NCBI RefSeq assembly: GCF_020253645.1
Contig: NZ_JADCBG010000179.1
Coordinates: 1 to 38,013, forward strand
DNA: 38,013 nt
Source: Phenylobacterium sp.
Lineage (GTDB): Bacteria > Pseudomonadota > Alphaproteobacteria > Caulobacterales > Caulobacteraceae
Reading direction: 5' to 3'
A model generated the notes under the pieces. The model worked only from the letters and a program-made list of their open reading frames with translations, ran no database searches and was not told the DNA's origin. Below are positions 7,625 through 16,179 of the stretch, piece by piece. How positions within the stretch are numbered: the stretch's first letter is position 1; each line of letters opens with the position of its first letter. The position numbers and the translations under genes were made by a program.

Positions 7625-8482
7625 ATGCTGACCGAAGTGGACAGGCTGCTGGTCGCGACGCCGGACGCCGCCGCCGCCGGAGAGGCCTGGCGGCGGGTTC
7701 TTGGCGCCGAGGAAGTGCTCCGGGAGGTCTGCCGTGATCTGGCCGCCGTCCGAAGGATCTTCAGGGCCGGGAGATCCGAGGTGGAGTTCCTGGAGCCGGA
7801 TGGCGCCGGCCCCATTGCCGAGGCTCTCTCGCAGCGAGGCCGGGCGCATGTCTGGGCCGCCGGCGCCGCTTCACCAGATCCGCTAGCCGTCGCCAGGACC
7901 GCCCGGACATCAGGTGCGGAGGTGAGCGGCCTTGGCGAACGTCGGCTGGTGACCCTGACCATCGAAGGCGCGCCCATTCGCTTCGTGATTTCGCCGGAAG
8001 TCGAGCGAGACCGGGTCGGCCGGTTGGACTTTCTCTATGAAGCCACCGTCCTAGCCGCCGATCAGGCGGGGGCGGTTGGGAAGATCCGCGATGCCTTCGG
8101 GCTGGATGAGTCGGTCTTCACGACGATCACATCCGAGACGTTCGGCTATACGGGCGTCCTGACACTCTTTCGGGCCGACCAGCTTCACCGGTTTGAGGTT
8201 ATCACCCCCATCGCCCCGGAGAAGACCATGGGCCGCTATCACGCCCGCGAAGGCGCCTGTCTCTACATGGGCTTTGGGGAGGCCCCAGACCTGCTCGGTA
8301 TCGAGAGACAAATCCAAGAGGGCGGGGTTACCGTGGACCGGCCCGAAGGTCGCACGGCTTACCAGTCTCCGGACCAGATCTGGATCCACCCTCCGACCCT
8401 CGGCGGCGTCATGCTGGGCGTCTCACGTCCGTCCATGGCGTGGATGTGGTCAGGTCACCCGGAGCGGGTCATCCCCCTCTGA
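7625..8482 (+). CDS. VOC-fold (glyoxalase/dioxygenase-like) protein
   Basis: The 285-aa product begins MLTEVDRLLVATPDAAAAGE, a typical first strand and helix of a vicinal-oxygen-chelate module: the partner strand of a beta-alpha-beta-beta-beta unit and a WRRVLGAEE helix end follow. A second module starts near residue 135 (GRLDFLYEATVLAAD) and ends in WIHPPTLGGVMLGVSRP, the usual VOC C-terminal strand with a His that could bind metal. Two modules in one chain match lactoylglutathione-lyase-like and isomerase-type proteins such as methylmalonyl-CoA epimerase relatives; I cannot tell the substrate. It starts two bases after the GltB-like gene. ATG at 7625 is preferred because the longer open frame upstream overlaps that gene in another frame. 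Confidence 0.78.
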   Translation: MLTEVDRLLVATPDAAAAGEAWRRVLGAEEVLREVCRDLAAVRRIFRAGRSEVEFLEPDGAGPIAEALSQRGRAHVWAAGAASPDPLAVARTARTSGAEVSGLGERRLVTLTIEGAPIRFVISPEVERDRVGRLDFLYEATVLAADQAGAVGKIRDAFGLDESVFTTITSETFGYTGVLTLFRADQLHRFEVITPIAPEKTMGRYHAREGACLYMGFGEAPDLLGIERQIQEGGVTVDRPEGRTAYQSPDQIWIHPPTLGGVMLGVSRPSMAWMWSGHPERVIPL

Positions 8483-8554
8483 ACCTCGGGGTCCCAAGTT
8501 GACTTCCCCCGCGTACCCGCCGCTGAATGCGCGCAAGAACGCTGGGAGGATCAC

Positions 8555-10189
8555 ATGACCGACTGGAAGGTCGCGGACGTCTGGGAGGCCATCGCGAGGA
8601 AGACGCCGGATCGTCCCGCTCTGATCCAGGGAGACCGTGTTGTCAGTTGGGAGGAATTCGACCGCCGCGCTGATGCACTCGCCGCCGCGATCCTGTCCGG
8701 AGGCGTGACCGCGGAGGCCAAGGTCGCCGCCTATCTCTTCAACGGTCCCGAGTATCTCGAGGTCTATTTCGCGGCCTTCAAGGCCGGCATCGCCCCCATG
8801 AACACGAACTACCGCTATGGCGGCGAGGAATTGGTCTACCTCTTCGATAACGCCGATGCCGAGGTCGTGGTCTTTCACGCGGGTTTCGCACCGACACTAG
8901 AGGCCATCCGCCCGCGACTGACCAAGGTCAAGCTCTGGATCGCCGTCGCCGAGCCGGGCTTCCCTGCGCCGCCCTGGGCTTCGGATTACGAGACCCTGGT
9001 TGCAAGCGCTCAGGCGTTGCGGCCGGTGCAGGCTCCCTGGGGCCGCTCTGGCGACAATCTCCTCCTGCTCTACACGGGCGGGACCACCGGAATGCCCAAA
9101 GGCGTCATGTGGCGGCAGGACGACCTTTTCAATGTCCTGGGCGCAGGCGGTCAGGCGGCCCGCGGCGTACCCCCGATCACAAGCGTCGAGGAAGCGTCGG
9201 ACCGCCTCGACCCAGAAGGCCCGCGCCCGCCGCTCACCCTGGTCTGTTGCCCGCTTATGCACGGGACCGGGCAGTTCTCCGCCTTCATCACCCTGAACCA
9301 GGGTGGCGCCGTCGCCACCCTTCTCTCTCGGGGTTTCAGCGCGATCGAGCTCTGGAACGAGGCGGAGCGATTACGGGTCGACGGCATCGTAATTGTCGGC
9401 CTCGCGTTTTCCACGCCCATGCTCGAGGCGCTGGAGGCCGAACCGGGGCGCTGGGACCTGTCCAGTATTCTGTCCATCAGTTCCTCCGGCTCGATGTGGA
9501 GCCAGGAGAACAAGCGCGGGCTTGTCAGATATTGCGTGAACGCCACCATCTTCGATTCCTTCGGATCCTCTGAGGCTGTTGGCCTGGGCGCTTCGTCGTC
9601 AACTCCCGGCGCAGAGGCGGCGACGGCGGCGTTTGTCCTCGGACCAACCTGCGCAGTCTTCACGGAGGACGGAAGGAGGGTGGCGCCAGGCTCAGGGGAG
9701 CGAGGCCTCGTCGCCGTCAGCGGCTTTCTACCCGTCGGCTACTACAAGGATCCCGAGAAGAGCGCCCGAACCTTCCTGACCTTTGAAGGCGTTCGGTGGT
9801 CCGTACCCGGCGACTGGGCCGAAGTGAACGCAGATGGCTCGCTGAAGCTCCTGGGGCGTGGCTCGCAGTGCATAAACACCGGCGGCGAAAAGGTGTTTCC
9901 GGAGGAGGTCGAGGAAGCGCTCAAGACCCACCCTCATGTCCGTGACGCCGTGGTGGTCGGGGTGCCGGATCCCCGGTTCGGTGAGCGGATCTGCGCCGTT
10001 GTGGAGCCTGATGGCGCGACTGAGTTGGATCTCGCCGATCTCTCGGCCCACGTGAGGGACCGCCTCGCCGCCTACAAGGCGCCGCGGGAGCTGGTCGTGG
10101 TCGAAAGCATCGGCCGGGCGCCCAATGGAAAGGTCGACTACAAGGCCTCTCGCACGCGAGCCTTGAGGGCCCTGGGGATGGAGGCCTGA
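8555..10189 (+). CDS. Acyl-CoA synthetase (AMP-forming, ANL superfamily)
   Basis: Activates a carboxylic acid to the acyl-adenylate and then to acyl-CoA, in the cytoplasm. The 544-aa length is normal for the family. Motifs in order: the P-loop-like YTGGTTGMPKG at about 172-182, FDSFGSSEAVGLG (A5-type region) near 330, the PGDWAEVNADGSLKLLGR hinge near 415-432 with the Asp and Arg that contact the adenylate, INTGGEKVFPEEVEE, and the C-terminal NGKVDYK with the catalytic Lys near 527. A strong GGGAGGA ribosome-binding site precedes ATG 8555, 72 bases after the VOC gene. It closes the plus-strand accessory operon. The substrate may be a fatty, branched or aromatic acid; nothing in the sequence settles it. 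Confidence 0.92.
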   Translation: MTDWKVADVWEAIARKTPDRPALIQGDRVVSWEEFDRRADALAAAILSGGVTAEAKVAAYLFNGPEYLEVYFAAFKAGIAPMNTNYRYGGEELVYLFDNADAEVVVFHAGFAPTLEAIRPRLTKVKLWIAVAEPGFPAPPWASDYETLVASAQALRPVQAPWGRSGDNLLLLYTGGTTGMPKGVMWRQDDLFNVLGAGGQAARGVPPITSVEEASDRLDPEGPRPPLTLVCCPLMHGTGQFSAFITLNQGGAVATLLSRGFSAIELWNEAERLRVDGIVIVGLAFSTPMLEALEAEPGRWDLSSILSISSSGSMWSQENKRGLVRYCVNATIFDSFGSSEAVGLGASSSTPGAEAATAAFVLGPTCAVFTEDGRRVAPGSGERGLVAVSGFLPVGYYKDPEKSARTFLTFEGVRWSVPGDWAEVNADGSLKLLGRGSQCINTGGEKVFPEEVEEALKTHPHVRDAVVVGVPDPRFGERICAVVEPDGATELDLADLSAHVRDRLAAYKAPRELVVVESIGRAPNGKVDYKASRTRALRALGMEA

Positions 10190-10198
10190 CCCTCTCAC

Positions 10199-10645
10199 CT
10201 ATCTGTCAAGCTTGGCGACCATCTTCCTCAGGCTGTCCAGGATTTCCTGGCTGGCCTTGAGATCGAGCCCGGTCCTGTGCAGCAGCTTCATCGAGGCGAT
10301 ATGGACCTGGATCGCCTGCGGATTGCGGCGGCCGGTCTCTCCGGATTGATCAATGAGCTCGCAAAGCGAGCGCCCCACCTCGGACAGCGCAGGGTCAGGA
10401 AGAACCGCACACAGGGTGACGATGTTGGTGGCGAGCCGATACATCTCCTCCGGATCGCCCTTGGGATCCGCAAAGTTGGCCTCGATGCTGGCGATGCAGA
10501 CGTCGATCTCATTGAGATAGTCGTCCGCCCGGCTAGCGATAACCGCCTCTCCACGCCTGAGCGCCTCACTGACGTGAATGCCACCGGGCTCCTTGATCAT
10601 CGCAGACAGTCGGGTCTTGACCCTGAATTTCCGCACCTTGGTCAA
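10199..10645 (-). CDS. Small uncharacterised protein coupled to a CheY-like regulator
   Basis: The 148-aa product is mostly predicted helix with a basic N-terminus (TKVRKFRVKTRL). I do not recognise a named domain. No HPt-type HxxKG motif is present, although IQVHIASMKLLHRTG is a helix with a His. Its ATG overlaps the stop of the upstream response-regulator gene by four bases (ATGA), so the two are translated together, and the product probably acts with that regulator. It ends nine bases from the stop of the convergent acyl-CoA ligase gene. Confidence 0.75.
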   Translation of the reverse strand: MTKVRKFRVKTRLSAMIKEPGGIHVSEALRRGEAVIASRADDYLNEIDVCIASIEANFADPKGDPEEMYRLATNIVTLCAVLPDPALSEVGRSLCELIDQSGETGRRNPQAIQVHIASMKLLHRTGLDLKASQEILDSLRKMVAKLDR

Positions 10646-11208
10646 GCCGTCGCCTCCTGATCTGCATCTTCCGCATCAGCTTCAGCTGCTGCTGCAGCGT
10701 CCGCGTCTTCCTTACGACGGCCCGCACCTGTTTCGGTGGGCGGACCGAGCTTACGAACCCGGCGATCCGGACCGATGTAGGACTCTGTTTCCAGAAACAT
10801 CCGGGTCGACTGGGCGACCCAGATGATCCGCTCGAGGATGATCTTCGGTGTGATCGGTTTCGCAATGATATAGTTCGCCCCGCAGTCCCGGGCCTTTGCC
10901 ACCTGGCTTCTGCGCGTATGGGCCGTGATAATGATGGCGGGAGTCAGCCGAACCTGTTCGTCCTGCGACCTTCGGACCCATTGGATTAACTCATAGCCAT
11001 CCACACCGGGCGACTGCGCATCCGTGAGAATGAGGTCGAAGACAGAGTCCTCGCAAGCCTCCTTTGCTTCATCTATGGAAGTGGCGCGCTTGAACCTGCG
11101 CATACCGAAGCCGTCCAGCACACCACACAAGAGCTCGACCGCGTGAAGGTTGTCATCGACGACGAGAACGTTTGCGCTGGAAAGGTTTATCCGGGCGGAC
11201 CGGTTCAT
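10642..11208 (-). CDS. CheY-like single-domain response regulator with arginine-rich tail (Cle-like)
   Basis: The 188-aa product has a complete receiver domain at residues 12-135. Acidic pocket Asp18/Asp19, phospho-acceptor Asp63 (LTDAQSPG), Thr95 and Lys117 (AKPIT) are all present. No output domain follows. Instead the tail carries GPDRRVRK near 147-153 and GAGRRKED near 162-168, then an Ala/Glu/Asp-rich end. In Caulobacter the Cle proteins are CheY-like, bind c-di-GMP through an Arg-rich stretch after the receiver domain and act on the flagellar motor. The GPDRR element resembles that stretch from memory, so a Cle-type role is inferred. ATG at 11208 has a GGAGAG ribosome-binding site; the longer frame adds 14 unlikely residues. 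Coupled to the gene after it by a four-base overlap. Confidence 0.88.
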   Translation of the reverse strand: MNRSARINLSSANVLVVDDNLHAVELLCGVLDGFGMRRFKRATSIDEAKEACEDSVFDLILTDAQSPGVDGYELIQWVRRSQDEQVRLTPAIIITAHTRRSQVAKARDCGANYIIAKPITPKIILERIIWVAQSTRMFLETESYIGPDRRVRKLGPPTETGAGRRKEDADAAAAAEADAEDADQEATA

Positions 11209-11270
11209 CGCGACTCTCCACCGAGCCCCACTGCGGCCCGTCTGCGCCAAACTGCTCAGGGTCTCTAAAG

Positions 11271-11298
11271 GCTTGGTTTGTTATCAAGGTTTCCAAGC
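11271..11298. repeat. Inverted repeat in a divergent promoter region
   Basis: GCTTGG and CCAAGC form 6-base inverted arms around 16 bases in the 166-base region between the response-regulator gene and the M20 peptidase gene. Spacing of arm centres (about 22 bases) would place both on one DNA face, so an operator for a dimeric regulator is possible. No family can be named. Confidence 0.3.
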
Positions 11299-11374
11299 TC
11301 TTTACCCTGATAGCCGCTTCGGAAAGGACGCCAGAGCGGATACACGGAGGTTCAGTCGCTTCCGGAGTCCCGTC

Positions 11375-12655
11375 ATGCGTACAGTCCTCGCCCTGATCCT
11401 CTTCCTCGCCCTCCAGCCGCCCCAGCCGGCCGTGGCCTCTCCGGAGGCTGAGGTTCGCAAGATCCTGGATGACCCTCGCTTTGCCGAGGCCCGGAAGTCG
11501 CTTGCCGCGGGGCACGCAAGGACCGTCGCGGACATTATCCGGTTGACCGAGATACCCGCGCCTCCCTTCGGGGAGACCCGGCGGGCGGAAGCCTTCAGAG
11601 CCGACTTCGAGGCGCATGGACTGAAGGACGTCAGAGTCGATGCAGAAGGAAACGTGACGGGCGTCCGGCCGGGACGGCGGACCAATGGGAAGGGCCCGTT
11701 CGTCGCAGTAGCGGCTCACCTGGACACGGTTTTTCCAGCGGGGACGGACGTCACCGTACGTCGAGAGGGATGGAGGCTGGCGGCGCCCGGAATAGGGGAT
11801 AACGCAAGGTCTCTTGCGACGCTTCTGGCCTGGATCCGGGCGCTTGATGCAGCGGGACTGGACGCCGAGTCTGACATCCTGTTCGTCGGCACAGTCGGGG
11901 AGGAAGGCGCGGGTGATCTCCGCGGAGTCCGCCGCCTGTTCAAGGACGGCCCCTATGCGGGCCGAATTGAGGCCTTCATCTCAGTCGACGGATCCGATCC
12001 CAACGGCGTGGTCACGGGCGGGGTAGGCTCGAGGCGCTACAGAGTGGATTTCAATGGCCCCGGAGGGCACAGCTTCGGGGCCTTCGGGATCGTGAACCCG
12101 ATGACCGCCATGGCTGGCGCCGTAACGCGGCTCTACGCAGTCTCGCCGCCGGCCTCACCCCGGACAACCTACTCCGCAAGCGTGACGGGAGGCGGAACAT
12201 CAGTGAACGCCATCCCCAACTCCGTCTTCCTGGAAGTCGATATGAGGTCTGAAGATCCCAGGGCCCTCGCCGACCTGGACAGGACATTCCAGGCATTGGT
12301 CAAGGAAGCGGTGGTCGCGGAGAATGCATCGCGATCGACAGCCTACGGGGCGGTCACTGCGGAGTTGAGGGTGATTGGGGACAGGCCGGCAGGACGCACG
12401 CCCTCAGATAGCCGGCTTGTCCGGACAACCCGATCCGCGCTGTCCATCCTCGGCTTTGATCCCGCAGAAGAGTCCTCCTCGACGGACGCAAATCTTCCCA
12501 TGAGTCTCGGGATTCCCGCAGTCACCATCGGGGCGGGCGGACGGGGCGGCAGGGCGCATGCTCCCGATGAGTGGATTGATGTTGAGCCCGAGGAGATGGT
12601 GCGCGGGATGTCCGTCGGCCTGCTGACGCTTCTCGCCATGGCCGGGCTTCGTTGA
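11375..12655 (+). CDS. Exported M20-family zinc metallopeptidase
   Basis: Di-zinc peptidase of the carboxypeptidase G2/peptidase T group, expected to cleave short peptides or acyl-amino acids in the periplasm. The 426-aa product starts with a signal peptide (MRTVLALILFLALQPPQPAVAS). Metal-site residues appear in order: His115 and Asp117 in AHLDTVF, the bridging Asp in GIGDNARS, the catalytic/metal Glu pair in GTVGEEGAGD, Asp in SVDGSD, and the final His in RAHAPDEWID. GPGGHSFG marks the dimerisation lid domain. ATG at 11375 follows a GGAG site and begins the signal peptide; the open frame extends 75 codons upstream with no family similarity. It converges with the broken acyl-CoA dehydrogenase, three bases apart. 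Confidence 0.9.
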   Translation: MRTVLALILFLALQPPQPAVASPEAEVRKILDDPRFAEARKSLAAGHARTVADIIRLTEIPAPPFGETRRAEAFRADFEAHGLKDVRVDAEGNVTGVRPGRRTNGKGPFVAVAAHLDTVFPAGTDVTVRREGWRLAAPGIGDNARSLATLLAWIRALDAAGLDAESDILFVGTVGEEGAGDLRGVRRLFKDGPYAGRIEAFISVDGSDPNGVVTGGVGSRRYRVDFNGPGGHSFGAFGIVNPMTAMAGAVTRLYAVSPPASPRTTYSASVTGGGTSVNAIPNSVFLEVDMRSEDPRALADLDRTFQALVKEAVVAENASRSTAYGAVTAELRVIGDRPAGRTPSDSRLVRTTRSALSILGFDPAEESSSTDANLPMSLGIPAVTIGAGGRGGRAHAPDEWIDVEPEEMVRGMSVGLLTLLAMAGLR

Positions 12656-12658
12656 GGC

Positions 12659-13861
12659 TCATAGCCCCAGAACGAGCCGGGCGATAATGTCGCGCTGGAT
12701 TTTGTTGGACCCGCCGTAAATGGTGCCCGCGCGATTGTTCAGATAGCGCGCCATTCCAACCCGTCCGTGCTCGGGGCCGATGAAGTCCTGGCCGGCCTCC
12801 GGCGAGCGGGAGGCAGGCTGGTCGACGGCGGCATAGGCGGCGATCCCCTCGACAACCAGTTCATCGATCAGCTGCAGGGTCTCGGTGGCTTGTATCTTCA
12901 GCATGGAGGAGGCCGGGCCTCGGTTCCGGCCAGAGGTAAGCTCAGCCAGCACCCGACGTTCCGACATTTCGACGGCCTCCAACCTGACCGCCGCTGCTGC
13001 GAGCCGAGACCGGAAACCGGGGTCTTCCAGAAGGGAGCCTCCCCTTCCGTTTCTCTCCTCACGGGCCAATCCCTTGAGGCGTTCCACCGCAACAGCAAGC
13101 CCCGCGGCGGAGCCCCCTCCTCGTTCGAACTCCAGCAGATACTTCGCAACGGTCCACCCCTGGTTCTCCTCGCCCACACGGCCCGAGACGAGAACCCGGA
13201 CATTGTCGAAGAAGACCTGGTTGACCTCATGCTCCCCGGCAACCGTGATGATCGGGCGCACGGAGATTCCGGGGGTCTGCATGTCCATGAGAAGGAAGGT
13301 GATGCCGGCCTGCGGCTTTCCTTCGCTTCGCGTCCTCACGAGACAGAACATGCGGTTGGCCCAGTGGGCGTGGGTCGTCCAGATCTTGGAGCCATTGAGA
13401 ACGTAGACATCCCCCTCCCGCTCGGCGCTCAGCTTGAGTGCGGCGAGCTCGGAACCGGCCTGAGGCTCGGAGTAGCCCCAGCGCCAGTAATCCTCACCTG
13501 AAAGAATTCGGGGAAGGTATTCGTCTTTCTGGGAGTCTGAGCCGTATCCCATGATGACCGGCCCGACCATCTTCAAACCCATCGGCGCCAGACTGGGAGC
13601 ACCCGCGCGGGCGGTTTCCGCAGCGAAAATGTAGAGCTGGATTTAGGACCATCCGGTCCCCCGTACTGGACGGGCCAGGACGGAGCGCCCCACCTCTTCC
13701 TGTAGCGAGTTTACTGCCAGGCCAGACTGTAGGTCTCGTCCATGAAGACGCTTGTCGCCCGGCGACCGGCGCGCCTCAGGTCTGGCGTCAGGCCTTCCGC
13801 AAGTAAGGTCCGGACCTTCGTCTCTGAAGGCCTCGTCCTCAGCCGAGAGTGCAACCTGCAT
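12659..13861 (-). pseudogene. Acyl-CoA dehydrogenase, 5' part broken by frameshifts and a stop
   Basis: The last 307 codons are intact (12659-13582) and clearly an acyl-CoA dehydrogenase: GYSEPQAGSELAALK, IWTTHAHWANRMF, the middle beta-domain, and the C-terminal AGTIYGGSNKIQRDIIAR. The missing N-terminal quarter is present upstream but in several frames. It starts MQVALSAEDEAFRDE at 13861 and continues one frame over as VRTLLAEGLTPDLRRAGRR after about 13816. It meets an in-frame TAA at 13713-13711, continues as RWGAPSWPVQYGGP, and changes frame again between about 13658 and 13641 into IQLYIFAAETARAGAP, which leads into the intact part. Together these would make about 400 aa, the normal length. 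The family usually has SNEIQ where this has SNKIQ. Either a decaying gene or clustered sequencing errors. Confidence 0.85.
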
Positions 13862-13945
13862 TCCGGCCTCCGCGGTCGTGGGTGAGAGAGCGATCAGGGG
13901 ACACGTTACCCCGGTGTCCGCCGGCGAAGCCGAGGTGAGGCGGGA

Positions 13946-16000
13946 TCACGCCGATCTCTGAAGTTCCTGCTTGACGCGCTCGGCAAGGGTCTTGATGTCG
14001 ATGGGCTTGGCGAGGAACGAGACGTTGGCATCTCCTTCAAGCAGGTTCGAGAACTCAGCCTCCGCATACCCGGAAATGAACATCACCGGCGCACCGGCCA
14101 GATGTTCCCTCGCCGCCTTGAGTAGCTCCGGCCCCTGCATGCCCGGCATCACGACGTCCGAGATCATCAAGTCGATCTCGCCGGCGTGGGCGATTGCAAG
14201 GTCAAGGGCCTCCTCGCCGCTGGCGGCCTCGATGACTTCGTAGCCGCGGGCCCTGAGGAGCTTCGCAGCGACGTTCCTGACTGCGTCCTCATCCTCGACA
14301 AAGAGAATCCGGCCTGCTCCGGAAAGGTCACGTGCGGCGGGTCGCGACGGCCGAGCGGGTGCAGCCGCCGTCGGAGGGGCGGCGTGAACCGGAAGGAAGA
14401 TACGAAAGGCTGCGCCTTCGCCCACGCGGGACTCCACCGCGATCCATCCGTCGGACTGCTTGACGATGCCATAGACGGTCGCAAGACCCAGCCCTGTGCC
14501 CTCGCCTACCGGCTTGGTGGTGAAGAAGGGATCGAAAATCTTGTTCAGAAGCTCGACGGGTATCCCCGAGCCATCGTCCGCAACCTCAATGAGGGCCTGC
14601 TCGCCGTGGGGATCGGGATAACCGAACGCCTGGGCCTCCGACGCGGTCACTCTCGCGGCGCGGATTCTCACGGTCGAACCACCGTGACTCCGGATCGCGT
14701 CCCGGGCGTTGACCACAAGATTCATCACGGCGGTCTCGAGCTGTCCCCGATCAGCCCGGACGATCGGCAGATTCCGTCCGTACTCCGTAACCAGCGCGAT
14801 ATCCTCGGGCAGGACCCGGCGCAGAAGCACCTCGAACTCGGAGATCAGCTCGCCAAGGTCGAGATTCTCACGTTGAACGGTTTGCTTTCGCGAAAAGGCC
14901 AGGAGTTTGCGGACAAGTTCAGCCGCCCGCGTGGATGTCTGCCGAATTTGATTGAGCCCCTCATAGGACGGATCGCCGACAGGATGCCTCTGCGAGAGTT
15001 CATCCAGTTGCATGAAGATGGCCATCAACAGGTTGTTGAAGTCATGGGCGACGCCGCCAGCCAGCTGACCGATCGCCTGCATTTTCTGGCTCTGGGCGAG
15101 TTGAAGTTCAATCTGCTTCTGTTCCGAGACATCAACGATGAAAGCCACCCACCTCTCTCCCGAGGGTGAGAGGTACAGATGGACGATCCGCGCGGGATCA
15201 GAGGCGAGTCGCATCTCCACCGCCTCCAGATGGGACCGGCCCGATGCGAGCCGCTGACGAGCATCGGTCAGGGACGCGGTATCGAAGAGATCGCCAAAGA
15301 CAACCGCCGACCGGCTTGTCCCTGCGATCGCCGCCAGGGTGGGATTGAACTCAAGTATCGGGGCGACGAAAGGTTCGCCTTCACCAAGAAGGGCGGCCCC
15401 GAACGGAGCTGTGGCGGCAAAGGCGTCAAGAGCATCTGGCGTGGGGAGTGGCTGTCTCCCGGCACTATCGGCAGAAACTTCACCATCAATGCTTGCGGAT
15501 GGCGCCTCACCCGCTCCAAGGCGGATCAGAAAGCTCTGGTTGGCCAGAAGGCTGATACGAAGCGGAGTGTCTTGTCCGTCAAGCATCAGCGCGGCCCTGA
15601 CCCTTCCTTCTCGGCGAGCCCTGTTGAGCCCCTCGAAGAGACTCGGCGCAGACCCCTGCGCCCTCGGCAACCGGTCCGAGTCTCCAAGCAATTGCCTCCA
15701 GGGTGAATTCGTGGATTGAATCCGACCATCCATCGAGAGGATCGCCGCCGGCTCATCGAGGGCGGCGAGGATGTTCGTCGCCTGGTCAGCGTCCTTGGGA
15801 ATTGGGTTTGCGCGTCGGAGGATCAGAACACCCAGGACCATGAACCCCGCCACACCCGCCCCCAGGAGCAAGGCAGCGGACGCCTCAACCCCCGTGGTGA
15901 ACAGTCTCAGGGCTGCGAGAACGACCAGCGCAGCAAAGAGCAGAAGGACCAGCAGGTCCACCCCGTCAACGCTGGAACCCCTGCGCCCACGCATCGTCAT
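13946..16000 (-). CDS. cckA: Cell-cycle hybrid histidine kinase CckA
   Basis: CckA feeds phosphate through ChpT to the master regulator CtrA and to CpdR, and switches to phosphatase under c-di-GMP. The 684-aa product has two N-terminal membrane helices (about 15-37 and 42-63), PAS-like regions (about 75-290), a dimerisation domain with the phospho-His at residue 319 (GGVAHDFNN), and a catalytic ATPase domain ([41 protein letters not shown]). An Ala/Pro linker follows, then a receiver with Asp615 ([11 protein letters not shown]). Caulobacter CckA is 691 aa with His322 and Asp623, so the match is close. ATG at 16000 is chosen: AGAGG sits five bases upstream; a GTG at 16006 overlaps that site. 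It lies beside flhB, as I recall for Caulobacter. Confidence 0.96.
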   Translation of the reverse strand: MTMRGRRGSSVDGVDLLVLLLFAALVVLAALRLFTTGVEASAALLLGAGVAGFMVLGVLILRRANPIPKDADQATNILAALDEPAAILSMDGRIQSTNSPWRQLLGDSDRLPRAQGSAPSLFEGLNRARREGRVRAALMLDGQDTPLRISLLANQSFLIRLGAGEAPSASIDGEVSADSAGRQPLPTPDALDAFAATAPFGAALLGEGEPFVAPILEFNPTLAAIAGTSRSAVVFGDLFDTASLTDARQRLASGRSHLEAVEMRLASDPARIVHLYLSPSGERWVAFIVDVSEQKQIELQLAQSQKMQAIGQLAGGVAHDFNNLLMAIFMQLDELSQRHPVGDPSYEGLNQIRQTSTRAAELVRKLLAFSRKQTVQRENLDLGELISEFEVLLRRVLPEDIALVTEYGRNLPIVRADRGQLETAVMNLVVNARDAIRSHGGSTVRIRAARVTASEAQAFGYPDPHGEQALIEVADDGSGIPVELLNKIFDPFFTTKPVGEGTGLGLATVYGIVKQSDGWIAVESRVGEGAAFRIFLPVHAAPPTAAAPARPSRPAARDLSGAGRILFVEDEDAVRNVAAKLLRARGYEVIEAASGEEALDLAIAHAGEIDLMISDVVMPGMQGPELLKAAREHLAGAPVMFISGYAEAEFSNLLEGDANVSFLAKPIDIKTLAERVKQELQRSA

Positions 16001-16161
16001 GCACACCTCTCACCTGAGCCGCATCGAATCGTCTCGGCTACCATTCTGAACAGACGCTCCAAGGGTTTCAGAACGATTGAAAAGCGCTTGCCCGGTGGGC
16101 CGCGTCATATCCTGACCCGTCGATCACCAGCGTCATGTGGTCAGTCTTTCATGGTCGGACT

Positions 16162-16178
16162 CGACACGGAAAGTGTCG
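16162..16178 (-). terminator. Hairpin just after flhB, before cckA
   Basis: CGACAC and GTGTCG are perfect 6-base arms around a 5-base loop, starting two bases past the flhB stop. No T-run follows on the minus strand, so it may only attenuate or protect the 3' end of the flagellar transcript, not terminate it fully. The 180 bases from here to cckA would hold the cckA promoter, with one GAATC (GANTC) site at 16025-16029. Confidence 0.4.
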
Positions 16179-16179
16179 G

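Noticed and set aside
14186-15169. Plus-strand frame of 327 aa
   Set aside because: It is antisense to the kinase core of cckA and shows no family motifs.
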